The notes under the pieces are model-generated. The model saw only the letters and a list, made by a program, of their open reading frames with translations. It had not been told where the DNA came from and searched no databases. Positions 1 to 9,000 of a stretch of DNA of 64,000 nt are shown here, in pieces. Source of the stretch: G963665925 sp963678925 (GTDB lineage: Bacteria > Bacillota > Clostridia > Peptostreptococcales > Acidaminobacteraceae); assembly GCA_963678925.1 (NCBI GenBank), contig OY787533.1, forward strand, positions 4,749,540 to 4,813,539, given 5' to 3'. A program made the position numbers and the translations under genes. How positions within the stretch are numbered: position 1 is the first letter of the stretch; every line of letters begins with the position of its first letter.

Positions 1-949
1 CCATAGTTTCGAACTTGTCATTATAAGGTGTAGAAGTACCGTGAACGTTGATGTAAGTGATGTCTTCAACATTCAGACCACCATCTTTAACTGCCATCAT
101 CATGGATCTGGCTGCACCTTCGCCACCTGGAGCAGGGCTTGTAATGTGGTAAGCATCCGCAGTCGCGCCATAGCCTACAACTTCGCCATAGATATGTGCA
201 CCACGTGCTTTGGCATGCTCAAGTTCTTCAAGAATGATGATACCAGAACCCTCGCCCATAACAAATCCATCTCTGTCGATATCGAAAGGACGAGATGCAG
301 TTTTAGGATCATCGTTTCTAGTAGACATTGCCTTCATTGTACAGAAACCAGCCATGCCGATCGGTGTAATAGAAGCTTCACATCCGCCAGTAAACATCAG
401 GTCTGCGTCACCACGCTGAATTGTCTTGAATGCATCACCAATTGCGTTTGTCGCTGAAGCACATGCAGTAACAACTGTTGTATTTGGACCTTTAGCACCT
501 GTAGCCATTGAAATGTGACCCGATGCAATATTGCCGATCATCATAGGAATCAGGAATGGACTTACTCTGCCCGGACCTTTATTCAGAAGCTTTTCATGCT
601 CCTTTTCAAGTGTGCCGATTCCGCCAATGCCCGAACCGATAATAACACCGAAACGCTCCATATTTGTCGCTTCAAGATCGATTTTTGAATCTTCAACTGC
701 CAGCTTTGCAGCCGCAACACCAAATTGTGTGAAACGGTCCATACGCTTTGCTTCTTTTTTGTTGATGTATTCTGCAGGATCGAAGTCTTTTACTTCACCT
801 GCAATTTGAGTCACGTACTCAGACGCGTCAAATTGTGTAACTGTATCTATACCTACAACGCCTTCACGAAGTGCGTTCCAGAAATTCTCTTTTCCTGTTC
901 CGATTGGTGAAATAACACCAATGCCTGTTACTACGACTCTTTTATTCAC
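1..949 (-). CDS. fabF: 3-oxoacyl-ACP synthase II (FabF), C-terminus cut off by window edge
   Basis: Condenses malonyl-ACP with acyl-ACP in the elongation cycle of cytoplasmic type II fatty-acid synthesis. About 316 of the usual ~412 residues are present. The start is GTG at 947-949, preceded by AAGGAGG about 8 nt upstream, and the protein opens MNKRVVVTGIG. Catalytic Cys falls at residue 163 in a T-A-C-A-S-A-T-N context, and the first active-site His at residue 303 in N-V-H-G-T-S-T. Both numbers equal those of known FabF proteins, which supports the GTG start. The second catalytic His lies beyond the window. It is the last visible gene of the fapR operon, separated from acpP by a 139-nt gap with a strong hairpin. 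Identity is very sure. Confidence 0.97.
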   Translation of the reverse strand, partial: MNKRVVVTGIGVISPIGTGKENFWNALREGVVGIDTVTQFDASEYVTQIAGEVKDFDPAEYINKKEAKRMDRFTQFGVAAAKLAVEDSKIDLEATNMERFGVIIGSGIGGIGTLEKEHEKLLNKGPGRVSPFLIPMMIGNIASGHISMATGAKGPNTTVVTACASATNAIGDAFKTIQRGDADLMFTGGCEASITPIGMAGFCTMKAMSTRNDDPKTASRPFDIDRDGFVMGEGSGIIILEELEHAKARGAHIYGEVVGYGATADAYHITSPAPGGEGAARSMMMAVKDGGLNVEDITYINVHGTSTPYNDKFETM

Positions 950-1037
950 TGCAGTCGCCTCCTTAAATATACTCGCCAGATGTGCGAGCCCATTTATCAT
1001 ATCCCATTTAGAGTGCAGCACCAGAGTGCCGCTAAAT

Positions 1038-1066
1038 ATTGAAGCCGGCGACTAGCCGGCTTCAAT
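1038..1066 (-). other. 12-bp perfect stem-loop between acpP and fabF
   Basis: Arms ATTGAAGCCGGC and GCCGGCTTCAAT pair perfectly around a 5-nt loop. It sits just after the acpP stop codon and before fabF on the minus strand. No run of T follows, so it does not look like a standard intrinsic terminator. By inference it may stabilise or process the upstream acpP message and so let acpP accumulate above fabF. Confidence 0.6.
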
Positions 1067-1088
1067 TGTGACATAGTCTATGTCTTTC

Positions 1089-1316
1089 TTAGTTTTTTGA
1101 TTCTAGGTAAGCAACGATGTCGCCAATGTTTGCGAATTTCTCAGCGTCTTCGTCAGGAATCTCAACGTCGAACTCATCTTCGAAAGCCATGATGATTTCA
1201 ACTGCGTCTAGTGAATCTGCTTCAAGATCTTTCATCATTGAAGTTTCTTTTGTGATTACTACGTCTTCGTCAACACCTAGCTGATCTCTAATAATTTCTA
1301 CTACCTTATCAAACAT
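1089..1316 (-). CDS. acpP: Acyl carrier protein
   Basis: A 75-residue acidic protein that carries acyl chains on a 4'-phosphopantetheine arm. The attachment Ser is residue 35 in E-A-D-S-L-D-A-V-E, the classic DSL site before helix II. Length and charge fit AcpP exactly. It lies between fabG (85 nt upstream) and fabF in the fapR operon, and serves FabD, FabH, FabG, FabF and PlsX encoded alongside. The hairpin after its stop may set its expression relative to fabF. Confidence 0.98.
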   Translation of the reverse strand: MFDKVVEIIRDQLGVDEDVVITKETSMMKDLEADSLDAVEIIMAFEDEFDVEIPDEDAEKFANIGDIVAYLESKN

Positions 1317-1400
1317 ATTCTTTACCTCACTTTTATACTTTGTTATTAGCCAGAAACCAAAGTTTCTTTACCACTATATGATGAAATCCTTTAGAGGGGA

Positions 1401-2144
1401 TTACATTAACATGCCACCATCAACCTGAATGACTTGACCAGTTATGTACTTGCTCATGTCAGAACATAGGAACTTAACTGCATTTGCAACATCTGCAGGG
1501 TCGCCCATTTTTCCAAGTGGAATCGCCTTTGCATAAGCTGCCTTAACATCATCAGGAAGTACATCTGTCATATCCGACTCGATAAAGCCCGGTGCTACAG
1601 CATTCACCGTGATGCCTCTGCTTGCAAACTCTTTTGCAATGGACTTGGTAAATCCGATCACGCCAGCTTTAGATGCCGCGTAATTTGACTGACCCGCATT
1701 TCCCATGATACCCACTACAGAAGTAATATTTACAATTCTGCCCTGTTTTTTCTTGAGCATGTATTTGCCAATCACCTTTGTTGTCATGAATGTACCCTTA
1801 AGGTTTGTATCAAGAACTGCATCCCAGTCATCTTCCTTCATTCGAAGAATCAGTGTATCTTTTGTAATGCCTGCATTGTTTACAAGCAGATCAACTGTTC
1901 CAAATGCCTCAACCGCTGCCTTAAGCATGCTGTCTACATCTTCCTGAACAGAAACATCGCATTGCACTGCAAGACCTTTACCACCCAGTGCCTTAACTTC
2001 TTTAACAACTTCCTCAGCCTTATCTGCACTTCTATTGTAGTTTACAACAACATTGGCGCCAGACTTTGCGAAGTCAATAGCGATTGCGCGGCCGATGCCA
2101 CGTGACCCGCCAGTAACGATTACCGTTTTACCATCAAAATTCAT
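1401..2144 (-). CDS. fabG: 3-oxoacyl-ACP reductase (FabG)
   Basis: NADPH-dependent short-chain dehydrogenase that reduces beta-ketoacyl-ACP. With ATG at 2144 the protein has 247 residues. It shows the cofactor motif TGGSRGIG at 11-18, NNAG at 89-92, and a catalytic set Asn114, Ser142, Tyr155 and Lys159 (Y-A-A-S-K). An open frame continues upstream into fabD, but AAGGAGG lies 8 nt before ATG 2144 and FabG proteins begin there. The SD overlaps the fabD stop, so translation is probably coupled. Confidence 0.97.
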   Translation of the reverse strand: MNFDGKTVIVTGGSRGIGRAIAIDFAKSGANVVVNYNRSADKAEEVVKEVKALGGKGLAVQCDVSVQEDVDSMLKAAVEAFGTVDLLVNNAGITKDTLILRMKEDDWDAVLDTNLKGTFMTTKVIGKYMLKKKQGRIVNITSVVGIMGNAGQSNYAASKAGVIGFTKSIAKEFASRGITVNAVAPGFIESDMTDVLPDDVKAAYAKAIPLGKMGDPADVANAVKFLCSDMSKYITGQVIQVDGGMLM

Positions 2145-2157
2145 ACCAGTCGCCTCC

Positions 2158-3093
2158 TTAAGCATTGAGCTTCTGTAGCGTTTTTTCAAGAGATGCCGGG
2201 TCTTCCACATTGAAGATTTGAACCTCTTTTGAAATACGCTTGATGAATTTCGAAAGTGATTTTCCTGGCCCTACTTCAATGAATGTGTCATAGCCATCGG
2301 CAATCATTCTTTGGATAGATTCTTCCCAACGTACAGGACTGCTGACCTGACGAATCAGAAGATCTTTAATATCATTTTCTGAAGCGATGAAGTCTGCTTC
2401 CACATTTCCAACAACCGGCTTTTCAAGTGGGCTGAAGGCAACCTGATCAAGTTCAGATTTAAGCTTCACACCTGCACCTACCAGAAGGGATGTGTGGAAT
2501 GGTGCTGATACCGGCAGCATAACCGCCTTCTTTGCACCTTTTTCCTTACATATTTCAACCGCTTTTTCAACTGCGCCAACTTCACCAGCAATAACAAGTT
2601 GAGCCGGACAATTGAAGTTTGCTGGTTCTACAATACCAGCAGAAGACGCTTCCTTACAAGCTTCAACGACACCGTCATTGTCAAGGCCAAGGATTGCAGC
2701 CATGCCGCCCACACCCATTGGTACCTCTTCTTGCATATATTGGCCGCGTTTTCTTACAACTTTAACTGCGCTTTCAAATGGCATTGCACCTGCAGCAACC
2801 AGGGCTGAGTATTCACCAAGACTCAGTCCGGCAAATCCGTCAACCTTAACGCCACTGTCTTCCAGCGCCTTATATATTGCAATACTCGTCGTCAAAATCG
2901 ACGGCTGTGTATTTTCTGTTTTTCTAAGTTCTTCGTCTGAGCTGTCAAAGCAAAGTGCTTCCATGCTGTAACCCATCGCTTGACTCGCCTGTTCAAACAC
3001 TGCTTTTGAAACTGGAAATGCCTCAGCAAAATCCTGTCCCATTCCTACGTATTGTGCACCCTGTCCAGGAAACACAACTGCTGTTTTACCCAT
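2158..3093 (-). CDS. fabD: Malonyl-CoA:ACP transacylase (FabD)
   Basis: Moves malonyl groups from CoA to ACP to feed chain elongation. The 311-residue protein opens with VVFPGQGAQ. The nucleophile Ser91 lies in G-L-S-L-G-E-Y and the catalytic His200 in S-A-P-F-H, nearly the same numbers as E. coli FabD. It lies 12 nt after fabH and 13 nt before fabG. No enoyl reductase gene (fabK, fabI or fabL) sits between fabH and fabD, unlike many Clostridia. Confidence 0.97.
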   Translation of the reverse strand: MGKTAVVFPGQGAQYVGMGQDFAEAFPVSKAVFEQASQAMGYSMEALCFDSSDEELRKTENTQPSILTTSIAIYKALEDSGVKVDGFAGLSLGEYSALVAAGAMPFESAVKVVRKRGQYMQEEVPMGVGGMAAILGLDNDGVVEACKEASSAGIVEPANFNCPAQLVIAGEVGAVEKAVEICKEKGAKKAVMLPVSAPFHTSLLVGAGVKLKSELDQVAFSPLEKPVVGNVEADFIASENDIKDLLIRQVSSPVRWEESIQRMIADGYDTFIEVGPGKSLSKFIKRISKEVQIFNVEDPASLEKTLQKLNA

Positions 3094-3105
3094 GATGTAT
3101 GCCTC

Positions 3106-4098
3106 CTACCAGTTTATTACACATGCGCCCCATGTAAGACCGCCGCCAAATCCAACAAGTACGACTTTGTCGTCCTCTTTGATTTTTCCAGCGCGTACTG
3201 CTTCATCAAGCGCAACCGGAATTGATGCTGCTGACATATTGCCAAGCTTGTTCAGGTTTATGTGAACCTTATCAAGCGGTAGTTTCAATCGCTTCGCAGC
3301 TGATGAGATAATACGCATGTTTGCTTGATGCGGCACCATAAAATCTACATCTTCAACAGACAAGCCCGCTTCTGCGACCACGCGCTGAGCTGCACCACCC
3401 ATGGCTCTAACTGCAAACTTAAATACTTCACTGCCATCCATTGTAACATAATGCAGTCTGTCAGCAACTGTCTGTGCTGAAGCCGGCATTCTTGAGCCGC
3501 CTGCTGGCACGCTCAGGAACTTCCCGCCTTTACCATCTGCACCAAGTTCCATAGAACGGATTCCTTTACCGTCTTCGACCGGTCCAAGGACAACTGCACC
3601 TGCGCCGTCTCCAAAGAGAATACACGTTTTGCGGTCTTCAAAGTCAAGAATTTTCGACATTGTTTCTGCACCGATTACAAGTACATGATTGTACATGCCC
3701 GTCGCAATAAACTGCTGACCTATTGAAACACCATATATAAATCCAGAACATGCTGCTTCCAAATCAAAAGCAGCCGCATTTACCGCGCCGATTTTATCTT
3801 GAACTATACATGCCGTTGCTGGGAATCCAAAATCTGGAGTAATTGTTCCTACAATGATTAGGTCAATATCTTCCGCCGTGATTCCTGCTGCTTCAATTGC
3901 CTTTTCTGCAGCTTTATAGGCCAAATCAGAAGTTGCTGTGTTATCATCAGCAATACGTCTGCTTTCAATGCCTGTACGTGAAACAATCCAGTCGTGTGAA
4001 GTGTCCACTATTTTTTCCATATCGAAATTCGTCATTTCCCTTTCAGGAAGATGACTCCCTGTACCCAGAATACCTACGTCTCTAAAATCGCGATGCAA
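3106..4098 (-). CDS. fabH: 3-oxoacyl-ACP synthase III (FabH)
   Basis: Starts fatty-acid synthesis by condensing an acyl-CoA with malonyl-ACP. The 330-residue protein has the complete catalytic triad Cys117 (E-A-A-C-S-G-F), His257 (V-P-H-Q-A-N) and Asn287 (L-G-N-M-S-A-A-S). The start codon is TTG at 4096-4098, with AGGAG about 9 nt upstream that overlaps the plsX stop. The weak start suggests translational coupling to plsX. The primer (acetyl or branched) cannot be told from sequence by eye. Confidence 0.97.
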   Translation of the reverse strand: MHRDFRDVGILGTGSHLPEREMTNFDMEKIVDTSHDWIVSRTGIESRRIADDNTATSDLAYKAAEKAIEAAGITAEDIDLIIVGTITPDFGFPATACIVQDKIGAVNAAAFDLEAACSGFIYGVSIGQQFIATGMYNHVLVIGAETMSKILDFEDRKTCILFGDGAGAVVLGPVEDGKGIRSMELGADGKGGKFLSVPAGGSRMPASAQTVADRLHYVTMDGSEVFKFAVRAMGGAAQRVVAEAGLSVEDVDFMVPHQANMRIISSAAKRLKLPLDKVHINLNKLGNMSAASIPVALDEAVRAGKIKEDDKVVLVGFGGGLTWGACVINW

Positions 4099-4110
4099 TT
4101 GTATCAGCTC

Positions 4111-5100
4111 CTAACTTGCTTGGACCTCCGCGGCGATTTTATCAATAACGCCAGATGCTGCTGTTTTTTCAGCATAACGAATCGCGTTCATAAAGGCTTT
4201 GGCGTTTGAACTGCCATGCGCCTTCACAACCAGACCCTTAACACCCAGTAGCGGAGCACCACCATATTCGGTGTAATCCATGCTCTTTTTCATCTCACCC
4301 AAACCATTTTTGACAAGCAATGCCGCAATTTTCGTAAGTGGTGATTTCACAAAAATTTCTTTTATCATTGAAGTGAACGACTTCACAACGCCTTCAGACA
4401 GCTTTAGGATAATGTTGCCTGTAAATCCGTCGCATACGATCACATCAGTAGCACCAGCTGGTATGTCTCTCGCCTCAACATTTCCAATGAAATTGAGGTT
4501 TGCATCCTTAAGCAGGTCATACGACTCTATCACAAGTGCATTTCCTTTGCCTTCCTCATGTCCGATATTGGCAAGCCCTACACGCGGACTGTCAATACCA
4601 AGAACATTTTGCGCATAAAGACTTCCCATAATTCCAAACTCAAGAAGGTTTCTAGGCTTGCAATCGGAGTTCGCACCTGCGTCGGCAAGTATTGCCATTC
4701 CGCTTCGTGTAGGATACACAGAGCAAAGCGCTGGTCTGTCAATGCCTTTGATTCTACCAACTCTCAGGAGCCCGCCTGCAAGCAGCGCACCCGTATTCCC
4801 AGCAGAAATCAAAGCGTCGTACTCCTCGTCCTTTAGCTTAAGAAGGCCTACAACCATTGAGGAATCTTTCTTTTTCTTGATTGCTGTCACAGGCTTATCT
4901 TCACCTGTGATAACTTCTGTTGTATGAACAATCTCTATCCGACTTGTTTCATACTCATATTTATTCAGTTCGTGACGGATTTTACCCTCGTCTCCAATGA
5001 GTACGATTTGTGCATCAATATGCTTCAACGCGTCTACTGCACCCTTTACAGGCTCCATTGGCGCGTGATCGCCACCCATTGCATCAATTGCTATTTTCAT
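4111..5100 (-). CDS. plsX: Phosphate acyltransferase (PlsX)
   Basis: Converts acyl-ACP to acyl-phosphate, the acyl donor for PlsY in phosphatidic-acid synthesis, at the inner face of the membrane. The 329-residue protein opens MKIAIDAMGGDHAP, diagnostic of PlsX, and keeps S-A-G-N-T-G-A and D-G-F-T-G-N. A good SD (GGAGG) precedes the ATG. It lies 18 nt after fapR and directly before fabH, the usual FapR-operon order. No plsY is in the window, although gpsA is. Confidence 0.97.
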   Translation of the reverse strand: MKIAIDAMGGDHAPMEPVKGAVDALKHIDAQIVLIGDEGKIRHELNKYEYETSRIEIVHTTEVITGEDKPVTAIKKKKDSSMVVGLLKLKDEEYDALISAGNTGALLAGGLLRVGRIKGIDRPALCSVYPTRSGMAILADAGANSDCKPRNLLEFGIMGSLYAQNVLGIDSPRVGLANIGHEEGKGNALVIESYDLLKDANLNFIGNVEARDIPAGATDVIVCDGFTGNIILKLSEGVVKSFTSMIKEIFVKSPLTKIAALLVKNGLGEMKKSMDYTEYGGAPLLGVKGLVVKAHGSSNAKAFMNAIRYAEKTAASGVIDKIAAEVQAS

Positions 5101-5118
5101 TAACTGTGCCTCCAGTAC

Positions 5119-5679
5119 TTATCCCACATTTAGCGCTGTCAAAATAAATTTCGACCTAAAAACCTGATCGTTATTAACATTAATTATCACATGAACAAAA
5201 TATTCGCTCCCCCGTACCCGTGTAAGCTCTGCTTTAGCAACAAGTTTTTGTCCTGCTGCAACCGGTACGCGGTATTTCATGTTGGCTACGCCGGTAATGC
5301 AAACATTCGCATCAACCACGGCCATCGCCAGCGACTCTGCCATTGCAAAAATGTAATGTCCCTTCACGATTCTAGTTCTTTGAAATGCCATTGTATCGTC
5401 AGTCTGAAGGAATGAAATGGCCCGCTTGTTCAACTCCAAATCGATAAGCTCCCCAACGATTTCAGCTTGTCCCAGCGTTCTAACCTTTTCATAGTTGTTT
5501 GTAGCAACAGACTTAACACGTTCCCTGAGTTCAGGGATATTCAGCGACAGCCTATCAAGGCGAATTGTCTGAATGCTGACTCCAAATTTCTCACTCAGTT
5601 CCTCATCTGTCAAGAAAGGATCTGTTTCCAGAATATTCAGAAGCGCATCATGTCGCTCTTTCTTTTTGAGCTTTGCCAT
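5119..5679 (-). CDS. fapR: Fatty-acid and phospholipid repressor FapR
   Basis: Malonyl-CoA-sensing repressor of lipid synthesis. The N-terminus holds a helix-turn-helix (about residues 20-45, T-D-E-E-L-S-E-K-F-G-V-S-I-Q-T-I-R-L-D-R) and the rest is a hotdog fold that binds malonyl-CoA. I start at ATG 5679 (186 residues), because GGAG lies 8 nt upstream. A GTG three codons earlier directly abuts that SD and is unlikely. It is the first gene of the fapR-plsX-fabHDG-acpP-fabF operon and probably represses itself through operators at 5710 and 5791. Confidence 0.95.
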   Translation of the reverse strand: MAKLKKKERHDALLNILETDPFLTDEELSEKFGVSIQTIRLDRLSLNIPELRERVKSVATNNYEKVRTLGQAEIVGELIDLELNKRAISFLQTDDTMAFQRTRIVKGHYIFAMAESLAMAVVDANVCITGVANMKYRVPVAAGQKLVAKAELTRVRGSEYFVHVIINVNNDQVFRSKFILTALNVG

Positions 5680-5709
5680 GAGAACCACTCCAAGTCTTAG
5701 TACTAATTT

Positions 5710-5727
5710 TTAGTACCTGCTACTAAT
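5710..5727 (-). promoter_or_regulatory. FapR operator overlapping the transcription start
   Basis: The plus-strand sequence TTAGTACCTGCTACTAAT matches the known FapR-box pattern (TTAGTACCNNGTACTAA-like inverted repeat). It lies just downstream of the -10 box, where a bound repressor would block transcription start. A shorter perfect palindrome, TTAGTACTAA at 5697-5706, sits next to it and may extend the binding site. Confidence 0.85.
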
Positions 5728-5731
5728 ACAG

Positions 5732-5760
5732 AGTATAAACATTCTTACTAACTTCGTCAA
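5732..5760 (-). promoter_or_regulatory. Sigma-A promoter of the fapR operon
   Basis: On the minus strand, -35 TTGACG (5755-5760), a 17-nt spacer and -10 TATACT (5732-5737). It is near consensus, reads towards fapR, and is flanked by two FapR-like sites. The expected transcript start near 5725 falls inside the operator at 5710-5727. Confidence 0.85.
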
Positions 5761-5790
5761 TAGCTTTGACAAAATTTTTAAGACTTATTT

Positions 5791-5807
5791 TTATAACCAG
5801 GTACTAA
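5791..5807 (-). promoter_or_regulatory. Second FapR-like site upstream of the promoter
   Basis: Read on the minus strand it is TTAGTACCTGGTTATAA, one good half-site plus a degenerate half. It lies about 30 bp upstream of the -35 box, so it could take part in cooperative binding or could be an auxiliary site. Confidence 0.6.
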
Positions 5808-5941
5808 TAACAGGTTTTCCAATGTTTATTATACCATAAAACAAACCTTCAATACGAGACGTATTAAGGGATTTAGAATTGGTGACAGCCATTTTGTCCA
5901 AGTTAACACCCTGCAAATACTAAGTCATTTTGTGCATATGA

Positions 5942-5971
5942 AAAGGCATTCTCAGTTTCGAGAATGCCTTT
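5942..5971 (-). terminator. Terminator after the surface-protein gene
   Basis: A 12-bp perfect stem (AAAGGCATTCTC / GAGAATGCCTTT) with a 6-nt loop, followed on the minus strand by TTTT. It lies 54 nt past the stop codon of the 1866-residue gene and separates it from the fapR promoter. Confidence 0.8.
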
Positions 5972-6024
5972 AAATGTGCTTTCATTTTTACCGGATCATT
6001 ATCCGTAGACCACCTATCTGGAGC

Positions 6025-9000
6025 CTATTCAATAAATCTTGGCAGCGCAGGTTTGGATGCCAGATCAAGGCTAAGCCCATCAACCTTCTTCACTGTCTGC
6101 TCTGATTCGCCGTTAATCATCCATTTCGATTGTGAAGTGATTTGTAGACCGTCAACAAGCGATTTATTGCCGTTTGACTTGTCATGAATCACACCAATCG
6201 CATACTGAAGGTCGTCAGAATTAATGCGGACAACTTTGATTGAGTTGCCGTTTTCATCTTTATGACCATCGTAATAATAGTAGCTGTCCGTGTTGTTGTT
6301 GTACATTTCTACAACCTCATCAACAGCCAGTCGGTGCTTGTCTTCTTTTGACTCCGCATCTTCAACCGCATCCACAAACATTGATGACTCCTCATTTACA
6401 CGTACGCTTGTAATTACACGCGCGTAGTATATTTCATCCTTTTTGTATTCTTCGGCATCAGGCTGAACGACGATAGCATAACCATATTCATCGGTTTCCT
6501 TATCGACAATCGTGCTGACTCGCGTGTTTGAAGACTGTATGCTGCCCTTATTGAGAACCGATGGATCCACAGAAGGATCTTGTCCTGTACTAAGCTTATA
6601 CAGCTCTATGAGCGGATAATCATAAGTCAGATACTCATTACCTATGAGTTCAAAGTGGAACTCAGGATCCGTAATGTTGGAATCCTTAATGGTAAATACT
6701 ACCGATGTGTTTATCGGGTCAGCGTAGAATATCGTCTTAGTGTTTTCAAGCTTACCATTATTTGTGCCAGAACCCGGTGTAAATGAGTAGAATGAATCTG
6801 AAATTTCATCATAGTATTTCTTGATCATTTCGATGAGATCCTCATAATCATTGATGTCCGTTTCACCTGTCTCAATATCTTCGATGTAGTCTGCTACAAA
6901 TTCTGGGTCCGCATACTCCTTGTCATCGCCAATAAGCGCATTGTCAAGAATGTTCAGGAAGTCCTCATGCTCACGAAGAGATGCCTCGTCGTCGCTGATT
7001 GTTCCATCTTCATCGTATGCCGACTCGTGACGCCATTCAATACGGTCTTCGTCCGCATATTCAATGATGCTCTTAAGCGCGTCTTCTTCCCAGGTATCCT
7101 TGTCAGCAGATGTTAACGGATCATTCACGTCTTCATGATACATCACGTAGATGTGCTGAACAACATCTGTGAATTCAAGTTCAATTTTTGTATAAACCTC
7201 TGTAGAACCTGAGTATGCATCCTGGTATGCCTGATAGTGATCAACGCTCGGAACGGCAATTTCAAGCGCGTAACCGATAGGACCATAGTAAATTACTGTG
7301 TCCACACCGTTTTCATCTTCAAGAGCCTTGCCTGTCTCAGCTGATATGTTCTTCACTTCAATACGATTATCTTCTGTGATTTCAAGTGCCGCGAACGCCG
7401 CAAGCGCATCTTGAAGGTCTTCTGTAGCCGCTTCAATTTCTGCATCTGATGCATTTGCCTTACTGAGTACTTTCTCAGCGTCCTTAAACGCATCATTCAA
7501 ACCACTTGACTCTTTAGCATCTTTGACATATTGACCTAAGCTGTATGACTCACCTTCACCAAGACCTTCAACAGCATTATCAATCAAATCACCTGCAGTC
7601 AGATAGAGTTCGTAAAGCGATGACGGTACGTACTGGACAACTTGCGTTTTAGCTGTAGTACCAAATGTAAACTCTAGCGTATCTTCTGAAGGTACGAAGT
7701 AATTGTCTGCAAAGACCTCATCATAAGGTGCATTCAGCGTTACAACAATACCTGCAGGTGCGTATTTCACAACACCAGTTACACCATTAACAGTAAAGTC
7801 GGCATTGTCCGGATCGGACAGCTTTCTGAAGTCAATGCTGATTGTCGTATTTTCTGTCACTAGAGAGCCTTCAAAACGCTCAAGAGCCAGTAGAATTTCA
7901 CTTGCCTTAGCATTCTTTTCAGCACCACTGGCAGTTGAATCCTTAAGAAGCGCATTACCATCTCCAATTAAGTCCTTAAGAGCTTCATAATAAGGTCCAT
8001 GGTACTGACCCGGCGTATAGAAGCCATCTTCATTTGGTCCTACAGCCACTGCACCGAGCTCTCCAAGTACAGATTCTGCACTACCGATTGCAGCAGGCAA
8101 TGAATCCTCATAGGTCAGTGTAATTTCCTGAGTCTCATTCGAGAATACAAGGGATAGTTGACTGCCTTCTACACACGAGTATCCTTCTATTGTGATATCA
8201 ATTTTAAGTTCGTCATAACCATTTGGACCATAGAATACAGCGTATCCATTTGTTACTGTATACGTTCCATCTCCAATAGCGCCACCTTCAATCGGATTGC
8301 CTGCATTATCCTTAAACACAAGGCTTATACGATTTGAGGCTGTGATTTGGCTTTGATCAAGGGCATCTGCGGCATCCTTCAAAGTCTCATAAGCTGCTCC
8401 AAGCACATCTGCACTTGCAGTTCCTGCTTCATATGCATCTAGGATGCTCTGTGCAGTTTGAACAGCAGCTTTGGCCGCTTCAAGTGCGCCTTCTTCATAT
8501 TGACCAAGCGCGTAGTACCCATTTTCATCTGGACCCGCTACACCATTTTCCCACTGATTATTCAACCGATCAACCAAATCACCAAACACTGGTGTCAGCA
8601 CACGTTCAACTTCAGAGAAGTCACTGTACGCATAGCCTGTTTCAGTTGGAGGCACTTTAGCGCGAACCTTGAAGTAGTAGAAGAGCATATCTTCCCAGTC
8701 ATCCAGCTCGAATGTCTGTTTAAGTGCCGATGTCTCCATATCCAGATTCACGAGACTGTCCGCACTTACACCGCCATAAATTTCGTAACTTTCAGCACCT
8801 GGATATTTGTTCCATGACAATTCAATTTGGTCGCCATTTAACGTACCTGTCAAACCAACAACAGCATCAAGTGCCTTGTAGGTTGGTCCATCCGCCTTGA
8901 TACTATGTCCCAGGTCGAATCTCACCTTTGTTCCATCCGTTGCAACCTCGTAGAGCTCGGCTTTTGTCGGATCAGGAATACTTTCATTATCAACCGTTTG

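Noticed and set aside
41..457. Plus-strand open frames over fabF
   Set aside because: They are antisense shadows. The minus strand encodes FabF with its catalytic Cys163 and His303.
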